Shown: positions 1 to 8,498 of the stretch, piece by piece | How the letters are laid out: the number at the start of each line of letters is the position of its first letter | Numbering within the stretch: the stretch's first letter is position 1 | Source: JADJAH01 sp964615795 | Lineage (GTDB): Bacteria > Bacteroidota > Ignavibacteria > Tepidaquicellales > Tepidaquicellaceae | NCBI GenBank assembly: GCA_964615795.1 | Contig: CAZTQR010000036.1 | Location: 1-30,810, forward strand | DNA: 30,810 bases | Direction: 5' to 3' | Position numbers and translations under genes: made by a program | Notes under the pieces: model-generated | What the model saw: only the letters and a program-made list of their open reading frames with translations | Told to the model about the DNA's origin: nothing | The model's database searches: none

Positions 1-17
1 ATGGCAGTTCACTTCTC

Positions 18-1064
18 TCATGACAGCGCGGCTCTGATCTTTTCCACTGCAAGCATTGTCTGCTCTTCAGTCACATCCAAATGAAACACTGCTCTTATAT
101 ACTCATAACTGCCCGAAGAAAGTATGACTCCCCTTTTCTTCATGAGCTCAAGAAAGAGGTTCTTGGGCATGTCATTCAGACTGAATATCACAATGTTGGT
201 CTGTACTCTACCGGGATCAACATTGACTCTCCCGATCCCGGAAAGCTTTTCCGCAAACATCTTTGCTTTTTTGTTATCCTCCTTAAGCCGGCTGATGTTG
301 TTTTCAAGTGCATACAGTGCCGCGCCCGCAAGTATCCCTGCCTGCCTCATGCCGCCTCCCAGTATCTTCCTCCACTTTCTTGCCTTTTCTATGAAAGCGC
401 TATCCCCGCACAGCACCGATCCTACAGGACAACCGAGCCCTTTTGAAAAGCAGAAAGATATGGAGTCAAAGTATGATGCGTATTCACTCACACTAATACC
501 GGTCTCAACTGATGCGTTGAAAATTCTTGCGCCGTCAAGATGCATCCTGATCCCTCTTTCCTTTGCAAGCGAAGAGATCTCAATGATGTTCCCCGTCGGC
601 TGAATGGTTCCTCCCGCCCTGTTGTGAGTATTCTCAAGGCATATAAGAGATGTTCTGGGGAAATAGTATTCAGCGCTTCGTATGTGCTTCTTCACATCAT
701 CCGGATTCATTATTCCGTCTTCGCCCTTTACCGGGAAAAGCTGTACTGATGATATGACGGAAGGTGCGGCTGTTTCGTAATTGAGAATATGTGACTCGGA
801 TTCAACTATAACTTCATCACCGGGTTCTGTATGCGATTTGATTGCAAGCTGATTTCCCATCACTCCCGTGGGGACAAACAATGCCGACTCCTTTCCCGTG
901 ATCTCGGCACATTTCCTCTGAAGCAAATTGACAGTAGGATCCTCACCGAATACATCATCGCCCACTTCAGATTTCATCATTGCTTCAAGCATGCCAATGG
1001 ATGGCCGCGTCACCGTATCGCTTCTTATGTCAATCACTTCCTGTATATTCTTTTCTGACTGCAA
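18..1064 (-). CDS. ltaE: Low-specificity L-threonine aldolase
   Basis: This is a PLP-dependent fold-type I beta-eliminating lyase that would cleave L-threonine or L-allo-threonine to glycine and acetaldehyde in the cytosol. The family N-terminus IDIRSDTVTRPS is present, followed by GDDVFGEDPTV and the region FCFSKGLGCPVGS, which carries the lysine expected to bind PLP. The frame is open up to an ATG at 1127, but that start lies 62 bases inside gyrA. I prefer the TTG at 1064-1062, two bases beyond the gyrA stop (348 aa). A GTG at 1037-1035 would begin exactly at VIDIRSDTV, matching the usual family start (about 340 aa), but its AGGAA sits directly against the codon. The gene probably shares a transcript with gyrA. 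No terminator is visible before the window edge. Function is confident; start is not. Confidence 0.9.
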   Translation of the reverse strand: MQSEKNIQEVIDIRSDTVTRPSIGMLEAMMKSEVGDDVFGEDPTVNLLQRKCAEITGKESALFVPTGVMGNQLAIKSHTEPGDEVIVESESHILNYETAAPSVISSVQLFPVKGEDGIMNPDDVKKHIRSAEYYFPRTSLICLENTHNRAGGTIQPTGNIIEISSLAKERGIRMHLDGARIFNASVETGISVSEYASYFDSISFCFSKGLGCPVGSVLCGDSAFIEKARKWRKILGGGMRQAGILAGAALYALENNISRLKEDNKKAKMFAEKLSGIGRVNVDPGRVQTNIVIFSLNDMPKNLFLELMKKRGVILSSGSYEYIRAVFHLDVTEEQTMLAVEKIRAALS

Positions 1065-1065
1065 A

Positions 1066-3516
1066 TCATTCTTCGGTTTCTTCTTCCGCAATTCCCGCAA
1101 CGGCAGAGATCGTGTCGCCTTCACCAAGCCTAATCACTCTTACCCCCTGTGCATTTCTTCCCATCACCCTTATCTCCTTCACCTTCTGCCTTATCAGAAT
1201 TCCCTTTGTTGTTATGATCATGAGGTCATCACTGTCTGTAACCTCTTTTATGGAGATCAGCTTTCCCACCTTCTCTGTTGTCTTTACAGTTATCACTCCC
1301 TTTCCGCCCCTGTTAGTGATCCTGTAATCCGCAAGGTCACTTCGCTTGCCGTAGCCTTTGTCGGTAACCACAAGTATTGTAGCACTCGGCCGTGTAACCG
1401 CAACAAGGCCTATGACATAATCTCCCTTAGCCAGGCTGATCGCGCGAACACCGGTCGCAGTTCTGCCCATATCCCTTACATGAGATTCATTGAATCTGAT
1501 CGCCTGTCCCTCGTGTGTTCCGATGAGGATCTCCTGAGTGCCGTTTGTCAGCTTCACATCCACAAGCCTGTCATTGCCCGCAAGATTGATCGCATTGATG
1601 CCGTTTCTCCTGATATTCGAATAACTCTCAAGCGCGGTCTTCTTGATAGTGCCGTTCCTCGTAACCATGGTCACAAACAATTCCTCGCTGAAATCCTTCA
1701 CCAGCACGAACGCGGAGATCTCTTCTTCCTTTTCCTTCTCGATCAGGTTCAGGATTGATTTTCCTCTTGAAGTTCTGCCGCCTTCGGGAATGTCGTAAAC
1801 CTTCAGCCAGTAACACTTGCCCTTGTCGGTGAAGAACATGATGTACTGATGCGTTGATCCGATGAACATGTGCTCGATGAAATCATCCTCGCTCGATCCC
1901 GTTGATGCTCCCTTGATGCCCTTTCCGCCTCTTCCCTGCGCCTTGTAAGAATTTACGGGTATCCTCTTAATGAATCCTTTGTTCGAGATCGTGATCACAA
2001 CGTCCTCTTCCTTCACAAGCTCCTTCATCATGTCATCGTCAGACATCTTTTTCACATCATACACGATCTGAGTTCTTCTCTCATCGCCGAATTTCTCTTT
2101 AAGCACCTTAAGGTCATCACAGATCATTTCACGCCTGAGCTGTTCGCTTCCGAGAATTCTCTTGAGACGCTCAATTGTCTTAAGCACTTCCTTGTACTCG
2201 TCTTCGATCTTCTTGCGCTCAAGCCCCGTCAGTCTTTGCAGGCGCATGTTGAGGATCTCAGTCGCCTGTATTTCGGAAAGCTTGAACCTCTTCATCAATC
2301 CTTCCTTTGCGGTCGGGGTATCCTTCGACTTCTTGATAAGCTTGATCACTTCATCAATATTGTCGAGGGCGATGATGTAACCCTCGAGGATGTGAGCTCT
2401 CTTCTCTGCGGCATCAAGTTCAAACTTCGTCCTCCTCACAATCACATCAAGCCTGTGATCAATGAAGTGTTCCATCATTTGCTTGAGGTTGAGGATCCTA
2501 GGCACTCCGTCAACAAGCGCAAGCATGATCACTCCGAATGTTACCTGCATCTGAGTGTGCTTGTAAAGGTTGTTGATGATCACATGCGGATTTGCATCCC
2601 TCTTCAGTCCTATCACGATCCTCATACCGTCCCTGTCGCTCTCGTCATTTATCTCGGCGATGTCGTCAACCTTCTTGTCCCTCACAAGCTGTGCAATGTT
2701 CTCGATCAGCGTTACTTTGTTAACCTGATACGGAATTTCAGTGATGATGATGTTCTGTCTTCCGTTCTTCTCGGTCTCAATGGATGCCCTTGCCCTGAGG
2801 ATCACTTTTCCCCTTCCGGTTTCATAGGCCTCTTTCACGGGTTCATATCCGTAAATGATCGCGCCGGTGGGAAAGTCAGGAGCCGTAACAAATTTCATAA
2901 GCTTCTTTATGTCGGCATCGGGATTCTTGATGAGATATGTAAGTCCGTCACATACTTCCACAAGATTATGCGGAGGAATGTTCGTTGCCATTCCCACTGC
3001 AATGCCGTTGGATCCGTTCACAAGCAGGTTGGGAATGATTGACGGCAGTACGGATGGTTCCTGAAGCGTGTCATCAAAGTTCGCAACAAAATCAACAGTG
3101 TTCTTCTCAAGGTCCTGCAGAATGGCTTCGGAGATCCTCGAAAGCCTGGCTTCGGTATAACGCATTGCCGCGGGCGAGTCACCGTCAACAGAGCCGAAGT
3201 TTCCCTGGCCGTCAACAAGCGGGTATCTGAGCGAAAATTCCTGAACCATCCTGACCATAGTGTCGTAAACCGCCTTGTCGCCGTGAGGGTGATATTTACC
3301 GAGCACCTCTCCGACTATTCTCGCTGACTTCTTATAAGCCCTGTTGGGCGCAAGTCCGAGTTCATTCATTCCAAACAGCACCCTTCTGTGCACGGGCTTA
3401 AGTCCGTCACGTACATCAGGCAGAGCGCGGGCTACAATTACAGACATCGAATAGTCAATGTAAGAGGATTTCATTTCCTCTTCGATATTGACAGGCACTA
3501 CTTTTTCATTGGCCAT
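1066..3516 (-). CDS. gyrA: DNA gyrase subunit A
   Basis: This is the DNA breakage-reunion subunit of gyrase (816 aa), which works with GyrB to introduce negative supercoils. The N-terminus reads IEEEMKSSYIDYSMSVIVAR, and the catalytic tyrosine is Y120 in AAMRYTEARLS. A GyrA box, QGRGGKG, lies near residue 527 at the start of the C-terminal beta-pinwheel. That box favours GyrA over ParC. The protein ends in a short acidic tail (EEETEE). The quinolone-resistance-determining region reads HPHGDKAVYD, so lysine 81 occupies the site of E. coli Ser83 while the Asp87 equivalent (D85) is kept. The ATG at 3516 has no Shine-Dalgarno site. A DinB-family gene ends 29 bases upstream and the threonine aldolase follows directly, so these genes are probably co-transcribed. 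Confidence 0.97.
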   Translation of the reverse strand: MANEKVVPVNIEEEMKSSYIDYSMSVIVARALPDVRDGLKPVHRRVLFGMNELGLAPNRAYKKSARIVGEVLGKYHPHGDKAVYDTMVRMVQEFSLRYPLVDGQGNFGSVDGDSPAAMRYTEARLSRISEAILQDLEKNTVDFVANFDDTLQEPSVLPSIIPNLLVNGSNGIAVGMATNIPPHNLVEVCDGLTYLIKNPDADIKKLMKFVTAPDFPTGAIIYGYEPVKEAYETGRGKVILRARASIETEKNGRQNIIITEIPYQVNKVTLIENIAQLVRDKKVDDIAEINDESDRDGMRIVIGLKRDANPHVIINNLYKHTQMQVTFGVIMLALVDGVPRILNLKQMMEHFIDHRLDVIVRRTKFELDAAEKRAHILEGYIIALDNIDEVIKLIKKSKDTPTAKEGLMKRFKLSEIQATEILNMRLQRLTGLERKKIEDEYKEVLKTIERLKRILGSEQLRREMICDDLKVLKEKFGDERRTQIVYDVKKMSDDDMMKELVKEEDVVITISNKGFIKRIPVNSYKAQGRGGKGIKGASTGSSEDDFIEHMFIGSTHQYIMFFTDKGKCYWLKVYDIPEGGRTSRGKSILNLIEKEKEEEISAFVLVKDFSEELFVTMVTRNGTIKKTALESYSNIRRNGINAINLAGNDRLVDVKLTNGTQEILIGTHEGQAIRFNESHVRDMGRTATGVRAISLAKGDYVIGLVAVTRPSATILVVTDKGYGKRSDLADYRITNRGGKGVITVKTTEKVGKLISIKEVTDSDDLMIITTKGILIRQKVKEIRVMGRNAQGVRVIRLGEGDTISAVAGIAEEETEE

Positions 3517-3545
3517 GTGTTGGTCAGCTTAACTTAGTTTGATTT

Positions 3546-4019
3546 TCAGATGATTGCCTTCTTGCCGAGCATCGCCCTGATAATGCCAATCTGCCCGGCG
3601 TGGTATGATTCGTGATTGATTATCTCTCTTGTGTAATTGGAAACGCGGGAACTTACATTGTGTAATTGCTTTCCGTGTTTCCTGATCTGATGCTTCAGTT
3701 CTTCATGCACTCTTATTGTTTCCTCCATGCATTCAGCCCATTGCTCTTCCGTCACTTGCTTTTTCATCCTTGTCCAGCTTCCCTTGCGCCGTTCTTCTAT
3801 GCTCATCGGTTTTTTTCTGAGCCGGCAGATCACTGCCTTCTTCCAGAAGTTTGAATGGCGGAGGATCTCATAGATCGAGTTCCTTCCCTTAGCCGGCCTC
3901 CATGATGCTTCTTCGGGAGTGATTTCGCTGAGAAGCTCCATAAGAGAGGGTTGCCAGTTATTGCCTGTATAGAAGAATGCATCCAGATCGCGAATATAAG
4001 CATCAACGGGAGAGACCAT
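3546..4019 (-). CDS. DinB/YfiT-like four-helix-bundle protein
   Basis: This 157-aa protein fits the DinB superfamily, small four-helix bundles that usually bind a divalent metal with three histidines; some members are thiol-dependent S-transferases. The visible triad is H55 in EILRHSNFW plus H136 and H140 in INHESYHAGQIG, the usual C-terminal HxxxH helix. Length matches the family. It sits between tRNA-Ala (24 bases upstream) and gyrA (29 bases downstream) on the same strand, and no link to gyrase is implied by the sequence. The substrate cannot be inferred. The ATG at 4019 lacks a clear Shine-Dalgarno site. Confidence 0.8.
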   Translation of the reverse strand: MVSPVDAYIRDLDAFFYTGNNWQPSLMELLSEITPEEASWRPAKGRNSIYEILRHSNFWKKAVICRLRKKPMSIEERRKGSWTRMKKQVTEEQWAECMEETIRVHEELKHQIRKHGKQLHNVSSRVSNYTREIINHESYHAGQIGIIRAMLGKKAII

Positions 4020-4042
4020 ATAAAGAGATCAGCATAATTTTG

Positions 4043-4115
4043 TGGAGCTAACCGGAGTCGAACCGGTGACCTTTTCGTTGCGAACGAAACGCTCTACCAA
4101 CTAAGCTATAGCCCC
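4043..4115 (-). tRNA. tRNA-Ala (anticodon CGC)
   Basis: A full cloverleaf can be folded on the minus strand. The acceptor stem is GGGGCTA/TAGCTCC and contains the G3-U70 wobble that identifies alanine tRNAs. The D stem is GCTT/GAGC. The anticodon stem is TTTCG/CGAAA with loop TTCGCAA, placing CGC (plus-strand 4080-4082) at positions 34-36, which reads GCG. The T arm is ACCGG-TTCGACT-CCGGT. The discriminator base is A, and the 3' CCA is not encoded. Gene length is 73 nt. Confidence 0.95.
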
Positions 4116-4128
4116 ATTTTTAACAGGC

Positions 4129-4159
4129 CAAAAATACCGAATACGGGGGTCTTTAACAA
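4129..4159 (-). promoter_or_regulatory. Bacteroidota-type promoter of tRNA-Ala
   Basis: On the minus strand a TTG (4159-4157) is followed by exactly 20 bases and then TATTTTTG (4136-4129). This matches the TTG / TAnnTTTG -33/-7 promoter pattern of Bacteroidota. The -7 box ends 13 bases before the first base of the tRNA, a fitting distance for a short 5' leader. Because DinB and gyrA follow on the same strand without an obvious terminator, this promoter may also feed them. Confidence 0.65.
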
Positions 4160-4342
4160 CGCAGAACATCACTGAAAATGCGCAGAAACAGGGCGGATTT
4201 CAGCAATTCTCTTGTTTGCCGTGCAGCGCTTTTTTGGCGTTTCAAACTTGCCGGAATTGAGGTACAGCACGAAGGTTCATCAGGCAGATTTTGATGAAGG
4301 GTTGGGAGAAGTTGCAGGAAAGGGATAATCCCGGCGCAGTTT

Positions 4343-5023
4343 TCAGTTCAGGTCTCTCGGATCACAGTTTTCCTGAATGATCTCCAAGACCTTGCCTTCA
4401 ACCGTATCTATGACCGCAGCGGTAAGCTTGTTGTTGTAAACACATCCTGTGTCAATATTGATGTAATGATTCGGCTTGTATGAAAAGTCCTGAAGCGGTG
4501 TATGCCCGTGTATCTGCAGTTTACCGATGAATGCCGGCTCTCTGCGGTTCCAGAGCAGTGTCATGTCGTTTCCGTCATTCACAATTCCGGCATGAGTGAT
4601 GACTGCTTTCTTGAATTCAAACCTGAGAGGCATGCTGTTTGCGAAATCATAATGGCCCAAAGACTTCATCTTCCTGCCGAACTTCTTCAGATCCCTGTTT
4701 GACCTTGAACTGATGTATGAATACTGAGTCTCCTCTCCGCCGTTCTGAAAATAGTGTTCAACCTCCCTGTTCACAAATCCGAGCAGTTTATCCGAAGCAT
4801 CTATCGCTTTAAGCATCATGTCTTCATGATTTCCCTTTACGGTCCGGATGCCGTTTTCTATAATGAACGTTACCACTTCTTTTGAATATGCACCCCTGTC
4901 AACAAGGTCTCCTACAGAATAGATATACTTCTCGGATGAAATCCTGGAATACACTTTTTCCAGAGTGTGAATACATCCGTGAATGTCTCCTATAACCGCA
5001 ATTTGCTGTGGAGTGTTAGGCAT
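4343..5023 (-). CDS. Calcineurin-like metallophosphatase (PPP family)
   Basis: This 226-aa protein carries the ordered metal-binding motifs of PPP-type phosphatases: GDIHG at residues 12-16, GDLVDRG at 38-44 and GNHED at 64-68, with later histidines in VITHAG and IHGHTPL. Bacterial relatives of this size (PrpA/PrpB and ApaH-like proteins) remove phosphate from serine, threonine or tyrosine, or cleave diadenosine tetraphosphate; the sequence alone does not decide between these. It has no signal peptide and is probably cytosolic. The 227 bases between it and the tRNA hold no recognisable gene. The gene is divergent from the DCC-family gene, and no good -33/-7 promoter is seen upstream. Confidence 0.85.
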   Translation of the reverse strand: MPNTPQQIAVIGDIHGCIHTLEKVYSRISSEKYIYSVGDLVDRGAYSKEVVTFIIENGIRTVKGNHEDMMLKAIDASDKLLGFVNREVEHYFQNGGEETQYSYISSRSNRDLKKFGRKMKSLGHYDFANSMPLRFEFKKAVITHAGIVNDGNDMTLLWNRREPAFIGKLQIHGHTPLQDFSYKPNHYINIDTGCVYNNKLTAAVIDTVEGKVLEIIQENCDPRDLN

Positions 5024-5056
5024 ATAAAAAATTGGATAAAATGTAATGATTATTAA

Positions 5057-5068
5057 TCTTAGTTTTGA
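5057..5068 (+). promoter_or_regulatory. Possible -7 box (TAGTTTTG) upstream of the DCC-family gene
   Basis: The 12-mer TCTTAGTTTTGA contains TAGTTTTG, an exact TAnnTTTG. The nearest upstream TTG (5032-5034) is 25 bases away, too far for the usual 19-21. It would give a leader of about 56 bases for the GTG at 5131. The same 12-mer recurs before metG at 5601-5612. Confidence 0.3.
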
Positions 5069-5130
5069 GATACATTTTTTAGAGCAGCAGAGTTCGTCAA
5101 CTAAACAAAATCGCCTGATGCAGGTAAACT

Positions 5131-5532
5131 GTGACCGATAATCCGATCATACTCTTTGACGGTGTCTGCAACCTTTGCAATTCGTCGGTGAATTTCATTA
5201 TGGACCGCGACAAAAGTAAGATCTTCAGATTTGCATCGCTTCAGTCTGATGCAGGAAGAGAACTCATGAGGAAATTCGGCAAAGACGCTGATAAGATCGA
5301 CACCGTTGTGCTTATTCACAATGAGAAGATCTGCATGCGGTCGGAAGCGGCAATCAGAATAGGCCGACTTCTTCCCTTTCCTTATCCACTTGCAAAGGCA
5401 TTCCTCATAATTCCCGCATTCATAAGGGACAGCATTTACGATTACATTGCCGCCAACAGATACAAGTGGTTTGGAAGGAAGGATTCCTGCCGAATGCCCG
5501 ACCCCGAAAGCCGCTCGAGATTTCTGGAATAG
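5131..5532 (+). CDS. DCC-family (DUF393) thiol-disulfide oxidoreductase-like protein
   Basis: This 133-aa protein begins with the family signature LFDGVCNLC, containing the conserved D-x-x-C-x-x-C, followed by NFIMDRDK and FRFASLQSDAGRELM. Members are proposed thiol-disulfide oxidoreductases, but the physiological substrate is generally unknown. The start is a GTG at 5131 with a weak AGGT eight bases upstream. The ATG at 5118 is out of frame and closes after seven codons. It stands alone between the divergent phosphatase and metG. No signal peptide is seen. Confidence 0.82.
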   Translation: MTDNPIILFDGVCNLCNSSVNFIMDRDKSKIFRFASLQSDAGRELMRKFGKDADKIDTVVLIHNEKICMRSEAAIRIGRLLPFPYPLAKAFLIIPAFIRDSIYDYIAANRYKWFGRKDSCRMPDPESRSRFLE

Positions 5533-5600
5533 CGGGAGTACAGAATCAGATTCTGCAGAAGTGTAATTCAGAAAGCATCTCCTTACATGACATTCTACAT

Positions 5601-5612
5601 TCTTAGTTTTGA
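5601..5612 (+). promoter_or_regulatory. Possible -7 box (TAGTTTTG) upstream of metG
   Basis: This repeats the 12-mer TCTTAGTTTTGA seen at 5057-5068, and its TAGTTTTG fits the Bacteroidota -7 consensus. The expected -33 TTG is only approximated by TTA at 5583-5585. Transcription from here would give metG a leader of about 16 bases. Confidence 0.35.
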
Positions 5613-5633
5613 ACTGTATAAGTATATTGCAAG

Positions 5634-7661
5634 ATGCAGAATAACCAAAGATACCTTGTTACGGCCGCGCTACCTTATGCCAATAACCATCTTCACATAG
5701 GCCACATTGCCGGAGCATACCTGCCTCCCGATATTTACGTCAGGTATATGAGGCTGAAGGGGGAAGATGTGATTTTCATTTGCGGCTCCGATGAACACGG
5801 AACGGCAATTGAGATGGCTGCAATTCAGGAAGGAATTCAGCCGCGTGAGATCATTGACAGATACCACTTCTCAAACAAGAAGGCATTCGAAGACCTGAAG
5901 ATAGAGTTTGACATCTATTCAAGGACATCAAATGAAGTTCACCACAAGACTGCGCAGGAGTTCTTCCTCAACCTCTATGAAAAAGGGATACTGTTTACGA
6001 AATCCGAAAAGCAGTTGTATTCTGAAAAGGAAAAGAGGTTTCTTGCAGACAGGTATGTGACAGGCACTTGTCCGAACTGCGGATACGAGAATGCGCGCGG
6101 AGATGAGTGCGAAAACTGCGGAAGCAACCTGTCGCCGCTTGAACTGATCAATCCGAAATCCAAGATCACCGGAGATACGCCGGTAGTAAGGGAATCAACG
6201 CACTTTCACTTCCCTCTCGACAAGTTTCAGGAAAAGCTCGAAGAATGGCTGAGATCAAAGGATGGCTGGAAGCAGAATGTGATGAATTACATTAAGGGTT
6301 GGATGAAAACAGGCTTAAAGGAAAGGGCGATAACCCGTGATCTTGAATGGGGAGTTAAAGTACCGCTTGAGGGGTATGACGGCAAGGTTTTATACGTTTG
6401 GTTTGATGCTCCAATCGGATATATCTCCGCGACCAAAGAGCTTTTTGAGTTGAGGGGCGATGGAGAAGGTTGGAAGAAATACTGGCTGGACAATAACACG
6501 AAGCTCATACATTTCATCGGCAAAGACAACATAGTGTTCCATACGATAATTTTCCCCGCAATGCTTATGGCTCACGGCGGGTATATACTCCCGGAGAATG
6601 TTCCGGCAAATGAATTCCTGAACATTGGCGGGCAGAAGCAATCAAAGAGCAGGGGTACAGGGATTCTCGTAAAAGACATAGTGGCGAAGTTCAGCGCTGA
6701 TTCCGTAAGGTATGCTCTAGCCGCATCTCTGCCCGAGAACCGCGACGCGGAGTTTTCATGGGAAGATCTTCAGGCCAGGAATAACAATGAGCTTGCGGCG
6801 ATCCTCGGAAATTTCGTGAACAGGACCGTTGTGTTTGCGAAGAATAAATTCGGCAATAAGATTCCTGAAAAATCGGCTTCTACGCCTGAATCCGGGGAGC
6901 TTTTCCGGTTTATATCATCTCAGGCAGATCTGACAGGCAAACTGATCGAAGAATTCAGAATAAAGGATGCTCTTTCTGAGGCGATGAATGTTGCAAGAGC
7001 CGCAAACAAATATTTCAATGACACGGAGCCTTGGAAGCTCATAAAGTCAGATAAAGAAAAGTGCGGAAGCATAATCAATGACTGCCTCAGGGTTTGCTTC
7101 AGTCTTGCAGTCCTTTTCAGGCCGTTCATTCCCGGGGCATCAGACAAGATCCTTGGAATCCTTGGTATTGACCCTGCGGCCGTTACATGGAAGGACGCTT
7201 CAAACCCTGCAGTCTCGGGCAGCGCTGAACTTGGCGAAAATAAGATCCTGTTCCCTCTCATTGAAGATGACGAGATAAAATCCGGGGAAGAGCATAAGAA
7301 AGAAGAAACTTCTGTAAATGAAGACAACACTGAAGCAGGGCTGATAACAATTGATGATTTCAGGAAAGTGCAGTTTAAGGTGGCAGAAGTGCTTGAATGC
7401 GAGAAAGTTGCAAACAGCAAGAAACTGCTCAGGCTCCGGCTGAAAGTGGGAGATAAGGAGAAGCAGATTGTTTCCGGAATTTCCGAATATTACACACCGG
7501 AAGAGCTTATCGGAAGACTGATCATAGTTGTTGACAATCTCAAGCCGTCAAAACTTATGGGAATAGAATCTCACGGAATGCTCCTTGCGGCGAAATCAGG
7601 GAAGGAGCTGAAGCTTGTAACGGTTGACGGCAACATAGCACCGGGAGCCGAAGTAAATTGA
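5634..7661 (+). CDS. metG: Methionyl-tRNA synthetase with C-terminal tRNA-binding domain
   Basis: This 675-aa class I synthetase charges tRNA-Met with methionine. The HIGH motif is at residues 21-24 in NNHLHIGHIAGAY. The KMSKS loop reads KQSKS at 335-339. A zinc knuckle with two CxxC pairs is formed by C146, C149, C159 and C162 in the connective domain. From about residue 570 an EMAP-II/Trbp111-like OB-fold domain follows (DFRKVQFKVAEVLECEKV, then SHGMLLAA), as in long bacterial MetRS. The ATG at 5634 has no Shine-Dalgarno site. The stop overlaps the TTG start of folP by four bases (TTGA), so the two are translationally coupled. Confidence 0.97.
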   Translation: MQNNQRYLVTAALPYANNHLHIGHIAGAYLPPDIYVRYMRLKGEDVIFICGSDEHGTAIEMAAIQEGIQPREIIDRYHFSNKKAFEDLKIEFDIYSRTSNEVHHKTAQEFFLNLYEKGILFTKSEKQLYSEKEKRFLADRYVTGTCPNCGYENARGDECENCGSNLSPLELINPKSKITGDTPVVRESTHFHFPLDKFQEKLEEWLRSKDGWKQNVMNYIKGWMKTGLKERAITRDLEWGVKVPLEGYDGKVLYVWFDAPIGYISATKELFELRGDGEGWKKYWLDNNTKLIHFIGKDNIVFHTIIFPAMLMAHGGYILPENVPANEFLNIGGQKQSKSRGTGILVKDIVAKFSADSVRYALAASLPENRDAEFSWEDLQARNNNELAAILGNFVNRTVVFAKNKFGNKIPEKSASTPESGELFRFISSQADLTGKLIEEFRIKDALSEAMNVARAANKYFNDTEPWKLIKSDKEKCGSIINDCLRVCFSLAVLFRPFIPGASDKILGILGIDPAAVTWKDASNPAVSGSAELGENKILFPLIEDDEIKSGEEHKKEETSVNEDNTEAGLITIDDFRKVQFKVAEVLECEKVANSKKLLRLRLKVGDKEKQIVSGISEYYTPEELIGRLIIVVDNLKPSKLMGIESHGMLLAAKSGKELKLVTVDGNIAPGAEVN

Positions 7662-8497
7662 GATACACGTTCGGCGACAGAGTTTACGATTTCGGAAGCC
7701 GGACCTATGTCATGGGAATTCTGAACATCACACCGGATTCATTTTCAGACGGAGGGAAATATTTCGGCGAATCTGCTGATCTGAAGAAAGCCGTGGAAGA
7801 TGCTTTGATAATGGAAAAGTGCGGCGCGGATTTCATAGACATAGGAGGAGAGTCAACACGGCCGGGTGCTGAGAGAGTTTCCGAAGAAACCGAAATGGAA
7901 AGAGTGATTCCGGTAATATCCGAAGTATCCCGGAAGGTCAGCATTCCCGTTTCAGTTGATACATACAAGAGCAGGGTTGCGGAGGAGTCTCTGAAAGCCG
8001 GTGCCCGCATAGTGAATGACATCAGCGGATTCAGATTTGACCCCGCAATAGCAGAGGTGACAGCGAGATCCGGAGCATCATGCATACTCATGCATATAAA
8101 AGGCACACCCGGAAATATGCAGGTCAATCCGGTTTATGAAGATGTAACCGCGGAAGTGATCTCATACCTGCGGGATTCAGCGGAGATTGCAGGAAAGGCA
8201 GGCGTGAGACAGATTATTTTGGATCCGGGGATCGGTTTTGGGAAGACACTTGAACATAATATTGAACTGATCCGAAGCATCGGCGAACTCAGGAAGCTGG
8301 GGTACCCTGTCTTAATTGGACTTTCAAGAAAGAGTTTTATTGACAAAATTGCACCTGCAGCCGTGACGGACAGGCTTAATGGCACAATATCAGCCAATAC
8401 GGCAGCAGTCAGATACGGAGCAGATGTCGTCAGGGTCCATGATGTTTGCGAAAACGTACCTGCTATGCGGGTTGCGGATAAAATCATAAGAAACTGA
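7658..8497 (+). CDS. folP: Dihydropteroate synthase
   Basis: This 279-aa enzyme condenses p-aminobenzoate with 6-hydroxymethyl-dihydropterin pyrophosphate in folate synthesis and is the sulfonamide target. The family motifs appear in order: NITPDSFSDGG at 23-33, DIGGESTRPGAE, VSVDTYKSRVAE, NDISGFR, MHIKGTPGNMQ, LDPGIGFGKT, GLSRKSF and RVHDV. All TIM-barrel substrate loops are intact. The TTG start at 7658 overlaps the metG stop by four bases. The nearest in-frame ATG would begin at MGILNITPDSF and remove the first strand. copA starts one base after the stop. Confidence 0.96.
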   Translation: MRYTFGDRVYDFGSRTYVMGILNITPDSFSDGGKYFGESADLKKAVEDALIMEKCGADFIDIGGESTRPGAERVSEETEMERVIPVISEVSRKVSIPVSVDTYKSRVAEESLKAGARIVNDISGFRFDPAIAEVTARSGASCILMHIKGTPGNMQVNPVYEDVTAEVISYLRDSAEIAGKAGVRQIILDPGIGFGKTLEHNIELIRSIGELRKLGYPVLIGLSRKSFIDKIAPAAVTDRLNGTISANTAAVRYGADVVRVHDVCENVPAMRVADKIIRN

Positions 8498-8498
8498 A

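Noticed and set aside
928..3042. Long plus-strand open frames (276 and 268 codons) opposite gyrA
   Set aside because: They lie wholly antisense to a clearly conserved gyrA, show no protein motif and have composition expected of a shadow frame.
1066..3516. ParC (topoisomerase IV) instead of GyrA
   Set aside because: The QGRGGKG box near residue 527 matches the GyrA box, which is diagnostic for gyrase.
4116..4342. Possible small RNA gene between the tRNA and the phosphatase gene
   Set aside because: Apart from the tRNA promoter I see no strong hairpin with a T-run or other structured signal.
5536..5570. Terminator after the DCC-family gene (CAGAAT...ATTCTG near 5551-5565)
   Set aside because: The stem is only about six pairs with a three-base loop and no T-run follows.
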